Of a stretch of DNA of 64,000 bases, positions 57,934-64,000 are shown piece after piece. The stretch comes from JAZKHT01 sp040385245 (lineage in GTDB: Bacteria > Pseudomonadota > Alphaproteobacteria > Rhodobacterales > Rhodobacteraceae). The translations under genes and the position numbers were made by a program. A model generated the notes under the pieces. The model saw only the letters and a list, made by a program, of their open reading frames with translations. It ran no database searches and had not been told where the DNA came from. Location of the stretch: NCBI GenBank assembly GCA_040385245.1, contig JAZKHT010000010.1, forward strand, positions 30,333 to 94,332, given 5' to 3'. The stretch's first letter is position 1; every line of letters begins with the position of its first letter.

Positions 57934-58493
57934 TCGGGGACGCTTAGCAGGGTCACCCAGGTATCGCCATAGCGGCGCTGGTCCAAGGGCCGGAAAGGGG
58001 CGGGGGGCAGCGGTTGGGTTCCCTCTTCCCAGACGATCACAGCACGTGGGGCCAGCCAATTGGCGGACAGGGCGGCGGCAAGGGCCGTTTCGCCCAGGCC
58101 CTTGCCATAGGGCGGGTCCAGAAACACCAGCGTATAAGGCGCGCCGGGGTTGGGGCCGGGTTTGGTGGCGTCGCGGCGCAGGATTTCGGTCTGGTCGACG
58201 ACGCGCATCAGATCGATATTGCGGCGCAGCAGGTTGCGCGCCGTAGCACCGTCATCAACAAAGGTGGCGTGGCTTGCACCGCGCGACAGCGCCTCAAGCC
58301 CCAGGGCGCCGGTTCCAGCGAACAGATCGAGGACACGCGCGCCCGCGACGGGATTGCCGTAGCCGCCGTTGATCAGCAGATTGAAGATCGATTCCCGCAC
58401 CCGGTCAGACGTGGGGCGCAGGTGGGCCGCTGCATCGCCTGTCCCAACGGGGGCAAGGTGCAGGCCGCGATGTGTGCCCCCAATAATGCGCAT
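57930..58493 (-). CDS. rsmD: 16S rRNA (guanine(966)-N2)-methyltransferase
   Basis: A 187-residue SAM-dependent methyltransferase that modifies G966 of 16S rRNA. It begins 'MRIIGGTHRGLHLAP', has 'LRPTSDRVRESIFNLL' and motif I 'VLDLFAGTGALGLEALSRGA', and the catalytic 'LVFLDPPYGKGL' (DPPY). All these are in family order and spacing. It is followed by the HAD gene with 4-base overlap and preceded on the same strand by the ferredoxin reductase-like gene only two bases away in the opposite order of transcription (58496), so the three leftward genes run rsmD after the reductase. Confidence 0.95.
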   Translation of the reverse strand: MRIIGGTHRGLHLAPVGTGDAAAHLRPTSDRVRESIFNLLINGGYGNPVAGARVLDLFAGTGALGLEALSRGASHATFVDDGATARNLLRRNIDLMRVVDQTEILRRDATKPGPNPGAPYTLVFLDPPYGKGLGETALAAALSANWLAPRAVIVWEEGTQPLPPAPFRPLDQRRYGDTWVTLLSVPE

Positions 58494-58495
58494 GG

Positions 58496-59701
58496 CTATT
58501 TCAGCAACGCCTTCAGGTTGGTCGCCGGATCGGTGATGGCTGAAGAATCGACCGTGCGGCCCTGTTCGATCAGCCGCTTGCCGACCATATAGGCGCGGCT
58601 GTCGTTCATTGCGTCGACGGCCAGCAGTGTGTCGCCTTTGAAATACCAGAACGAGACCGCATCCCCTTCAGGTCCGCGCGTCACGATGTGGTCATAGCCG
58701 GTGTTCAGCCCTGCAATCTGCAATTTGCATTCGTATTGATCGGACCAGAACCAAGGTTGCGCTACATAAGGGCGCTGTGCGCCCAGGATGTTGTCAGCCA
58801 CCACTTCGGCCTGATCAATCGCGTTCCCGACCGATTCAAGGCGCAGCCGGCCGCCCTGCCACGGAAAGCTGGCGCAATCGCCCGCCGCCCAGACATGAGG
58901 GGCAGAGGTCTGGCCGAATTCATCGGTGCGGATGCCATTTTCCAGCGCGATCCCGGCGGATTGCGCCAGATCGGTGCCGGGCAGGATGCCAACACCGGCA
59001 ATGACGAAATCGGCGGGCAGGTCGCGGCCATCCGTCAGGCGCACGCCGGTGACCCGGGTGTCGCCCAGCAGACGGTCGAGGCCGGTGGATTCAAGTATCT
59101 TGACATCATGGGCGGTGTGCAGGGCGCGGAAATAGTCTGACGTCTCGGGTGCGGCCACGCGTTGCAGAATGCGCGGTGCCATTTCCAGCACGGTCACATC
59201 CAACCCCAGTTTGGCGGCGACGGCGGCTGCTTCAAGCCCGATATAGCCACCGCCCACGATGACGAGGCGTCTTCCCGGCGCGAATTCCGGACGCATCGCA
59301 TCGACGTCGCCAAGGGTGCGGACGGTATAGACACCGGCCAGATCGCCCCCGATGGCGGCAGGCAGGCGGCGGGGGGTGGCACCGGTGGTCAGCGCAAGAT
59401 CGTCATAGGCCAGCACGTCGCCACCGACCGTCACCGTGCGCGCCGCCGTGTCGATCGCGCTGACAGGGGTGCCAAGGCGCAGGGTGATGGTGTTATCTGC
59501 ATAGAATTCGTTCGAGCGCAGCCAAAGCCGTTCTTCGCCCATGTCACCCATGAGATAGCCCTTCGACAGCGGCGGGCGCTGGTAGGGCGGGCTGGGTTCG
59601 GCCCCGATCAAGGTAATCTGACCGCTGTGGCCACCACTGCGCAGGCGCGCCACCAAGGCCGCCCCGGCCTGACCAGCCCCGATCACGATCACATGTGACA
59701 T
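58496..59701 (-). CDS. FAD-dependent ferredoxin/rubredoxin reductase-type oxidoreductase
   Basis: A 401-residue NAD(P)H-dependent reductase of the oxygenase-coupled class. The FAD motif is 'VIVIGAGQAGAALVARL' (residues 4–20), the family signature is 'PPYQRPPLSKGYL', the NAD motif is 'LVIVGGGYIGLEAAAVAAKLG' and the second FAD segment is 'VWAAGDCASFP'. The C-terminal reductase domain has 'PWFWSDQYECKLQIAG'. It would pass electrons to a ferredoxin or rubredoxin feeding a P450 or dioxygenase, but no such partner is nearby. ATG 59701 is at the FAD fold start. It lies two bases upstream of rsmD on the same strand, so they are probably co-transcribed. Confidence 0.92.
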   Translation of the reverse strand: MSHVIVIGAGQAGAALVARLRSGGHSGQITLIGAEPSPPYQRPPLSKGYLMGDMGEERLWLRSNEFYADNTITLRLGTPVSAIDTAARTVTVGGDVLAYDDLALTTGATPRRLPAAIGGDLAGVYTVRTLGDVDAMRPEFAPGRRLVIVGGGYIGLEAAAVAAKLGLDVTVLEMAPRILQRVAAPETSDYFRALHTAHDVKILESTGLDRLLGDTRVTGVRLTDGRDLPADFVIAGVGILPGTDLAQSAGIALENGIRTDEFGQTSAPHVWAAGDCASFPWQGGRLRLESVGNAIDQAEVVADNILGAQRPYVAQPWFWSDQYECKLQIAGLNTGYDHIVTRGPEGDAVSFWYFKGDTLLAVDAMNDSRAYMVGKRLIEQGRTVDSSAITDPATNLKALLK

Positions 59702-59797
59702 GACAAATCCCCCATTTGTCGGCATTCGACTGGCCGAGCGTCGGCGCGGACCCTATATCTCCGCACAGTAAGAACGCAACGCGAGAGGGACTGCTTC

Positions 59798-60286
59798 ATG
59801 ACGATTTCTGTCGGCCAGACTTTGCCCGAAACCAATCTGATCCAGATGGGCGAAAAGGGTGCCGAGGCTGTATCGGTGCATCAAAAGACCAAAGGCCGCA
59901 AAGTGGTGATCTTTGCCGTGCCGGGGGCGTTCACACCCACCTGTTCGGTGTCCCACGTGCCAAGCTTTATCCGCACCAAGGACGGCTTCGCCGCCAAGGG
60001 GGTGGACGAAATCATCTGTGTGTCGGTCAACGACCCCTTCGTGATGCGCGCCTGGGGCGAGGCGACGGGGGCCACTGCGGCAGGGATCAGCATGATGGCC
60101 GACCCTGAAAGCCTGTTCACCAAGGAAATGGGGCTGGCCTTTGATGCGCCCGTGGTTGGGCTGCTTGCACGGTCAAAGCGCTATGCGCTTTATGCCGAGG
60201 ATGGGGTGATCAAGGCGCTGCACCTGGAGGAAAGCACAGGTGCCTGTGACATTTCCGGCGGTGAGGCCCTGCTAAAGGCGATCTGA
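59798..60286 (+). CDS. Peroxiredoxin (Prx5/redoxin type)
   Basis: A 162-residue thiol peroxidase that reduces hydrogen peroxide and alkyl hydroperoxides. The peroxidatic Cys is in 'VPGAFTPTCSVSHVPSF' (about residue 49), with the PxxxT-x-x-C motif and a conserved Arg later in the chain ('VMRAWGEATGA'). 'GLLARSKRYALYAEDGVIKALHLEE' and a C-terminal Cys ('STGACDISGG') complete the Prx5 pattern. GAGAGGGA precedes ATG 59798. It diverges from the reductase gene and ends at a strong terminator. Confidence 0.93.
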   Translation: MTISVGQTLPETNLIQMGEKGAEAVSVHQKTKGRKVVIFAVPGAFTPTCSVSHVPSFIRTKDGFAAKGVDEIICVSVNDPFVMRAWGEATGATAAGISMMADPESLFTKEMGLAFDAPVVGLLARSKRYALYAEDGVIKALHLEESTGACDISGGEALLKAI

Positions 60287-60325
60287 TCCCGCACCGAATC
60301 CGCAGGGCGGATCGACCGGGTTCAC

Positions 60326-60355
60326 AAGGGGCGGGCAGAGTGCCTGCCCCTTTTC
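60326..60355. terminator. Terminator between peroxiredoxin and phhB
   Basis: AAGGGGCGGGCA (60326–60337) pairs with TGCCTGCCCCTT (60341–60352) with a 3-base loop and one G·T pair, followed by more T. It is 40 bases after the peroxiredoxin stop and 31 before the convergent phhB stop, so it can serve both. Confidence 0.88.
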
Positions 60356-60385
60356 GTTTGCCGCCCAAGTGGGCTGGGAAAAGCC

Positions 60386-60673
60386 CTAGGCGGAAAGGGC
60401 ATCCATCTTGCTGGCAAGTTTGACGTCAAGATCGGTCAGGCCCTTGGCGTCGTGCGTGGTCAGGGTGATGGTGACGGTTTTGTAGACATTGGACCATTCC
60501 GGGTGATGGTTCAGCTTTTCGGCCCAAAGGGCGGCGCGGGTCATGAAACCGAACGCCTCGACAAAGTTTCGAAAGGTGTAAGTTTTCGTGATCGCGTCCC
60601 GGACAGGGTCCTGGACCCACCCCGTGGCGAGCAGGGGTTCCAGTGCGCTGCGGTCTGCCAGCTTTTCGGTCAT
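60386..60673 (-). CDS. phhB: 4a-hydroxytetrahydrobiopterin dehydratase
   Basis: A 95-residue pterin-4a-carbinolamine dehydratase that recycles the pterin cofactor of aromatic amino acid hydroxylases. The family active-site block is 'KLNHHPEWSNVYKTVTITLTTHDAKGLTDLD' in sense: His-His-Pro-Glu-Trp, then a later His and Asp. The N-terminal 'KTYTFRNFVEAFGFMTRAALWAEK' is typical. Phenylalanine hydroxylase is not in the window. ATG 60673 overlaps the GST gene stop by 4 bases. Confidence 0.93.
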   Translation of the reverse strand: MTEKLADRSALEPLLATGWVQDPVRDAITKTYTFRNFVEAFGFMTRAALWAEKLNHHPEWSNVYKTVTITLTTHDAKGLTDLDVKLASKMDALSA

Positions 60674-61284
60674 GTGGGTTCCTTGGGCAAAAGGGCGTCA
60701 TCGGCGGCTGTGGCGCGTTGGCGGGCGGGGCGGTCCTTCAGCCCGTTCCAATAGGCGGTGAAGGCAGGTCGATCGGGAAGCGATCCATACAGCAGGCCAT
60801 ACCCGATCTGGCTGCCGATATAGACATCGGCGGCGGAAAACCGGTCGCCAATGATGAAACGCCGATCCGTGACCAAATGTTCCAGCGTGGCAATCGTGCG
60901 CTCCAGCGATCCATATCCGACAAAGCCGGATTGTTTGGGCGATATGTCCACACCCAACGCCTTGTCGGTGATGGCCGCCTCGAACGGGCCAGCGGTGAAG
61001 AACATCCAGCGATAGAAACTTGCCCTGTCATCGGGCATCAGACCGGTGTCGGGAAAGGCATCCGCCAGCCATGTGCAGATGGCCGCACCTTCTGTCACGA
61101 CCGTCCGGCCAAGCGTGACACAGGGCACTTTGCCCATCGGGTTCAGTGCCAGATACTCTGGCCCTTTCATCGTGGTTCCGTAGTCCAGAACAACGGTGCG
61201 ATAGGCCAGGCCGGTTTCTTCCAGCATCCAGCGGGCAATACGGCCACGCGATTTCGGGTGGGTATACAGGGTCAGTTCGTCCAT
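60670..61284 (-). CDS. Glutathione S-transferase family protein
   Basis: A 204-residue protein with an N-terminal thioredoxin-like domain ('LTLYTHPKSRGRIARWMLEETG', then 'LNPMGKVPCVTLG' with the cis-Pro and 'VTEGAAICTWLADAFP' carrying the Glu/Ala glutathione contacts) and a C-terminal helical domain ('FIIGDRFSAADVYIGSQIGYGLLYG'). Ser in 'PKSRGR' may be the activating residue. Substrate unknown. ATG 61284 follows GGAGGAG. It overlaps phhB by 4 bases, so the two are co-translated. Confidence 0.92.
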   Translation of the reverse strand: MDELTLYTHPKSRGRIARWMLEETGLAYRTVVLDYGTTMKGPEYLALNPMGKVPCVTLGRTVVTEGAAICTWLADAFPDTGLMPDDRASFYRWMFFTAGPFEAAITDKALGVDISPKQSGFVGYGSLERTIATLEHLVTDRRFIIGDRFSAADVYIGSQIGYGLLYGSLPDRPAFTAYWNGLKDRPARQRATAADDALLPKEPT

Positions 61285-61335
61285 TGCGTGCTCCTCCACT
61301 GATGGGCGCATCATGCCACAAGGGCGTGCGCGCTG

Positions 61336-62502
61336 TCAGTCTTCGGATTGAACCCGGCGGAACGGGCCGTAGGCTGTCAGCACCTCGATCTCTTCGTCCA
61401 CGGCGCGGCGTTCAGCGGCAAGGTAACGCGCGACGGCATCGCGAAAACCGGGGTCGGCGATCCAGTGCAGCGAATGAACGGGGGTTGGCAAATAGCCGCG
61501 CGCCAGTTTGTGTTCGCCCTGCGCGCCCGCCTCGACTCGGGCAAGGCCGTTGGCAATGGCCCAGTCGATGGCCTGATAATAGCACAGTTCGAAATGCAGG
61601 CAGGGATGGTCTTCGCGACAGCCCCAGTAGCGCCCGAACAACGTGTCCCGCCCGATGAAGTTCAGCGCCCCTGCGACAGCAGTGCCGTCCCGTTCGGCAA
61701 GGACCAACAGCACGTCATCCCGCATGGTTTCGTGCAGTTCGGCAAAGAACCTGCGCGTCAGATAGGGTGTGCCCCATTTGCGCGCGCCGGTGTCCTGATA
61801 GAATGTCCAGAACGCGTCCCAGTGCTGCGGCTCGATCGCATCGCCGGTCAGTTGCCGGATCGTCAGACCCGCAGCGCGGGCGGTTTCGCGTTCCTTTCGG
61901 ATCATCTTGCGCTTGCGAGACGACAGATCGTTCAGAAAGTCGTCAAAGCTGCCATATCCCCGGTTTTCCCAATGAAATTGCTGGGTGATACGGTGCAAAA
62001 GGCCATGACGCGCGGCCAAAGTTTCGGCCTCTTCGGTGGTGCAGAATGTCGCGTGCAGCGAGGATAGATTGTTCCCCTCGGCCAATGCGATGGCGGTTTC
62101 GACCAGAGTGTCGCGGGCGTGGGGTGCATCCGGGGCGGTCAGAAAGCGCCGTCCGGTTGCGGGGGTGAAAGGCACGGCGATTTGCAGTTTCGGGTAATAG
62201 CGCCCGCCTGCGCGCTCCAACGCCTGCGCCCAGCCATGGTCAAAGATATATTCACCCTGACTGTGCGATTTCACGTACAGGGGCGTGGCTGCCACCAGCC
62301 GACCTGACTGGCGGACGACCAGCGGTTGCGACTGCCAGCCTGACCCTGCGCCGGTGGACCGCGACCGGTCCAGTGCTGCCAGAAAGCGATGCGTGGTAAA
62401 GGGGTCGATGGCCCTCCCGGTTGCCGCTTCGGGGCAGGCGACGGCATCCCAATCCGCAGCAGGGATGTCGGTCAGACTGTCATGGAGGGTGGCATCGACC
62501 AT
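61336..62502 (-). CDS. FemAB-like/GNAT protein of the DUF482 family
   Basis: A 388-residue cytoplasmic protein of the DUF482 'peptidogalycan biosynthesis' family, which has two GNAT-type lobes. Recognisable segments are 'AAGLTIRQLTGDAIEPQHWDAFWTFYQDTGARKWGTPYLTRRFF', cut here to its key words 'FWTFYQDTGARKWG', then 'DRTLFGRYWGC'-like 'GRDTLFGRYWGCREDHPCLH', and 'EAGAQGEHKLARGYLPTPVHS' near the C-terminus. Family enzymes are thought to transfer acyl or aminoacyl groups; the substrate is unknown. It is 52 bases upstream of the GST gene on the same strand. Confidence 0.85.
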   Translation of the reverse strand: MVDATLHDSLTDIPAADWDAVACPEAATGRAIDPFTTHRFLAALDRSRSTGAGSGWQSQPLVVRQSGRLVAATPLYVKSHSQGEYIFDHGWAQALERAGGRYYPKLQIAVPFTPATGRRFLTAPDAPHARDTLVETAIALAEGNNLSSLHATFCTTEEAETLAARHGLLHRITQQFHWENRGYGSFDDFLNDLSSRKRKMIRKERETARAAGLTIRQLTGDAIEPQHWDAFWTFYQDTGARKWGTPYLTRRFFAELHETMRDDVLLVLAERDGTAVAGALNFIGRDTLFGRYWGCREDHPCLHFELCYYQAIDWAIANGLARVEAGAQGEHKLARGYLPTPVHSLHWIADPGFRDAVARYLAAERRAVDEEIEVLTAYGPFRRVQSED

Positions 62503-62530
62503 CGGTTACCGTTGCTTTTCCGGGCAGGCG

Positions 62531-62584
62531 GCCCGGGGGTTTCACACCCCCGGACCCCCGTGGGATATTTGGGGAAAGAGGAAG
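62531..62584 (+). repeat. Dispersed GC-hairpin/GGATATTT repeat, full copy
   Basis: GCCCGGGGGTTTCACACCCC, then CGGACCCCCGTGGGATATTT and GGGGAAAGAGGAAG. This is the best-preserved intergenic copy together with 11081–11137, and lies between the GDPD gene end and the FemAB-like gene start. Confidence 0.88.
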
Positions 62585-62611
62585 CCGAAGGTGGGGCAGG
62601 GACGGGCCTGG

Positions 62612-63382
62612 TCAAGCGGGAAAGGCGGCCCTGTACCCTTCGAAGGTGATGTTCTGGGCGATGTGCCGTGCGGCATCCTCGTCCGCCTGTAATTTGATCG
62701 TCCAGCACAACAGGGCGGCCCCGTTTGCGTGCAATTCGGCCACGCGCGGGCGGGCAAGGTCATTCGCCTGATGGCTGAGGAACGAGGATGAGGTGCGGTC
62801 GTAATCGGGAATGGCTCGCAAATGCGCGCAGGTCTCAACCGCAAGAGGGGCCCAGTCATCCGGATCGTAGGACGACGTGGTCAGCCCGCGCGGGATCAGC
62901 GGGGCAAGGCGGGCCATTTCGGCAACGCTGTGCGGGTTGAACGACATGACGGCCACGGGCCCGTCGTAGAATTTCAGCGCGTCCGCTGTTGCCGATTCGA
63001 GTTGGCCATCGGTTTCCGACATGGTCAGGGTCTGGTCCTTCAACTCGATCAGCAGGGGCACCTGACCTGCGACAAGGTCCAGGACCTGCGCCAACGTCGG
63101 GATGGTTTCCGCACCACCCTTCAAGGGGATCAGGCCCAGTTCGGCAGCGGTGCGATCCTTGACCCAGCCGCTTTCCGGGGTCAACCGATCCAGCATTTCA
63201 TCGTGGAACACCATTGGCACACCGTCGGCGGACAGTTGCAGGTCAATCTCGACCCCGTAGCCCGCCGCAATAGCCGCGCGGATGGCGGCGCGGCTGTTTT
63301 CAGGGCGGCCCTGCGCCACATCGTGCAGGGCGCGGTGGGCCAGCGGGATGGTCAGGAACGCATCGGGAAGGGGCACGCGCAT
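62612..63382 (-). CDS. Glycerophosphodiester phosphodiesterase family protein
   Basis: A 256-residue GDPD-family TIM barrel that cleaves glycerophosphodiesters to glycerol-3-phosphate and an alcohol. Catalytic and metal residues are visible in 'LAHRALHDVAQGRPENSRAAI' (His-Arg and Glu-Asn), 'YGVEIDLQLSADGVPMVFHDEML' (Glu, Asp and His) and 'VPLLIELKDQ' (Glu-x-Lys). No signal peptide, so cytoplasmic, as for UgpQ. ATG 63382 overlaps the RidA stop by one base. It may supply phosphate and carbon from lipid headgroups. Confidence 0.92.
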   Translation of the reverse strand: MRVPLPDAFLTIPLAHRALHDVAQGRPENSRAAIRAAIAAGYGVEIDLQLSADGVPMVFHDEMLDRLTPESGWVKDRTAAELGLIPLKGGAETIPTLAQVLDLVAGQVPLLIELKDQTLTMSETDGQLESATADALKFYDGPVAVMSFNPHSVAEMARLAPLIPRGLTTSSYDPDDWAPLAVETCAHLRAIPDYDRTSSSFLSHQANDLARPRVAELHANGAALLCWTIKLQADEDAARHIAQNITFEGYRAAFPA

Positions 63383-63840
63383 CAGCGTATCACGAACAGG
63401 CCTTCGATTTCGACCGCGACACCCAAGGGAAGTGAGGCCGCCGAAACGGCGGAACGCGCATGGCGGCCCGCGTCGCCCATCACGGCGACAAGGAAATCGG
63501 ACGCGCCATTGATCACCTTTGGCTGGTCGGTGAAATCAGCGGTGGAATTGACGAAACCGGTCAGTTTCACCGCGCGGACAAGGCGGGTCAGATCACCGCC
63601 ACAGGCCTTTTTTACCTGCGCAAGCAGGGAAATCGCACAGCTTTTTGCGGCATCCGCCCCGGCGGCGATGTCCATGTCGGCACCGAGACGCCCCTTGATC
63701 AGACCGGCGGGCGTCTGGCTGATCTGGCCCGACACATGCACGATATTACCTACCACGACAAAAGGCACATAGTTCGCGGCAGGGGCGGGCGCGTCGGGCA
63801 GGGTGATGCCAAGTTCGGCAAGACGGGCGTCGATGGTCAT
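63382..63840 (-). CDS. RidA family protein
   Basis: A 152-residue protein of the RidA/YjgF family, longer than the ~130-residue archetype and of the YjgH/ 'endoribonuclease L-PSP'-annotated branch. 'VGNIVHVSGQISQTPAG' opens the fold and 'VRAVKLTGFVNSTADF' and 'GDAGRHARSAVSAASLPLGVAVEIEG' carry the conserved C-terminal features, including Arg in 'RHARSAV'. True RidA deaminates reactive enamines/imines; the branch here is less defined. ATG 63840 follows AAAGGA. It precedes the GDPD gene in one transcript. Confidence 0.9.
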   Translation of the reverse strand: MTIDARLAELGITLPDAPAPAANYVPFVVVGNIVHVSGQISQTPAGLIKGRLGADMDIAAGADAAKSCAISLLAQVKKACGGDLTRLVRAVKLTGFVNSTADFTDQPKVINGASDFLVAVMGDAGRHARSAVSAASLPLGVAVEIEGLFVIR

Positions 63841-63929
63841 GGCGTGTCCTTTGGTCAGGTTTACCAAAGGCTAGCGGGGTCGAGGGGAAGGGGCAAGCGC
63901 GGGACTGACATTGCAACCTTCCCCACCCG

Positions 63930-64000
63930 TCAACTTTCGCGAAACGCGGCTTGGAAGTAGTCGGTGAAGGGCTGGATCAGATAGGCCAGGGGGGTGCGGG
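63930..64000 (-). CDS. C-terminal end of an unidentified gene (cut by window edge)
   Basis: Read leftwards from the window edge, a frame encodes 'RTPLAYLIQPFTDYFQAAFR' then ES and TGA at 63930–63932. Only 23 residues are visible, with codon use like the neighbours. The tail is amphipathic and may follow a membrane segment. I do not recognise the family. Confidence 0.5.
   Translation of the reverse strand, partial: RTPLAYLIQPFTDYFQAAFRES

Noticed and set aside
1..64000. tRNA/rRNA genes, CRISPR arrays, insertion sequences, integrases or prophage genes
   Set aside because: No T-loop-like GGTTCRA segments with pairing arms, no spaced direct-repeat arrays, and no transposase or phage motifs were found in the gaps or frames.

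Overview
The window is a GC-rich, gene-dense stretch of chromosome from an alphaproteobacterium. It is most likely a member of the Rhodobacteraceae (Roseobacter group). The evidence is the gene content: an xdhABC–BMP purine operon, PuuD-type urate oxidation, membrane-bound ferritin MbfA, SlyX next to hisS, a hisS-hisZ-hisG cluster, B12-dependent NrdJ, and DUF1489 and DUF6478 proteins. Irr-like, Zur-like and SqrR-like operators and many 1–8 base start/stop overlaps agree with this. No tRNA, rRNA, CRISPR array, insertion sequence or prophage was seen. The longest gene-free gaps are about 225–235 bases (6220–6444 and 22103–22337), and no gap exceeds 300 bases.

Layout. 1–3.1 kb: a partial LysR regulator, divergent puuD (urate hydroxylase) and galM. 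3.1–6.3 kb: a zinc-uptake locus, znuA diverging from zur-znuC-znuB around a Zur-box-like palindrome. 6.4–12.5 kb: flavoenzymes (a covalent-FAD/GcvT demethylating dehydrogenase, a DAO-type oxidase and sulfide:quinone oxidoreductase) with an EF-hand protein and an AhpD-like protein. 12.5–22.1 kb: one leftward operon, xdhA-xdhB-xdhC-ATPase-permease-permease-BMP lipoprotein-type binding protein, for purine uptake and hydroxylation. With puuD at the left end it supplies the route purine → xanthine → urate → 5-hydroxyisourate. 22.3–34.4 kb: housekeeping genes (dnaE, an AbrB-type membrane protein, slyX, hisS-hisZ-hisG, a DMT exporter, DUF1489, nrdJ). 34.4–41.1 kb: a BNR-repeat protein, a FkbM-like methyltransferase, a leftward run (DMT, HAD, ornithine-cyclodeaminase-like), fghA with a YaiI protein, and a TetR regulator. 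41.1–43.1 kb: a 49-residue secreted peptide, mbfA and an iodotyrosine-deiodinase-like flavoprotein around a densely structured promoter region. 43.1–50.6 kb: accD-folC, an M23 peptidase with a GNAT enzyme, ilvD with a lipoprotein, and DUF6478. 50.6–64 kb: fadH, LysR, the cinA-like–GNAT–OmpA operon, map, HAD-rsmD, a ferredoxin reductase, peroxiredoxin, phhB-GST, a FemAB-like protein, a GDPD-RidA operon and the tail of one more gene.

Most of the window is ordinary core genome and I see no wholly new multi-gene system. The points worth pursuing are these. (1) A dispersed GC-hairpin repeat occurs mostly between genes, but two copies appear to lie in frame inside xdhA and xdhB. (2) Two overlapping ATTC-N8-GAAT operators sit upstream of sqr. 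(3) The mbfA control region carries two near-identical TetR-type palindromes 33 bases apart plus an Irr/ICE-like box. It is shared with an unannotated secreted peptide and followed one base after mbfA by an IYD-like gene that keeps the full Glu/Tyr/Lys substrate triad.
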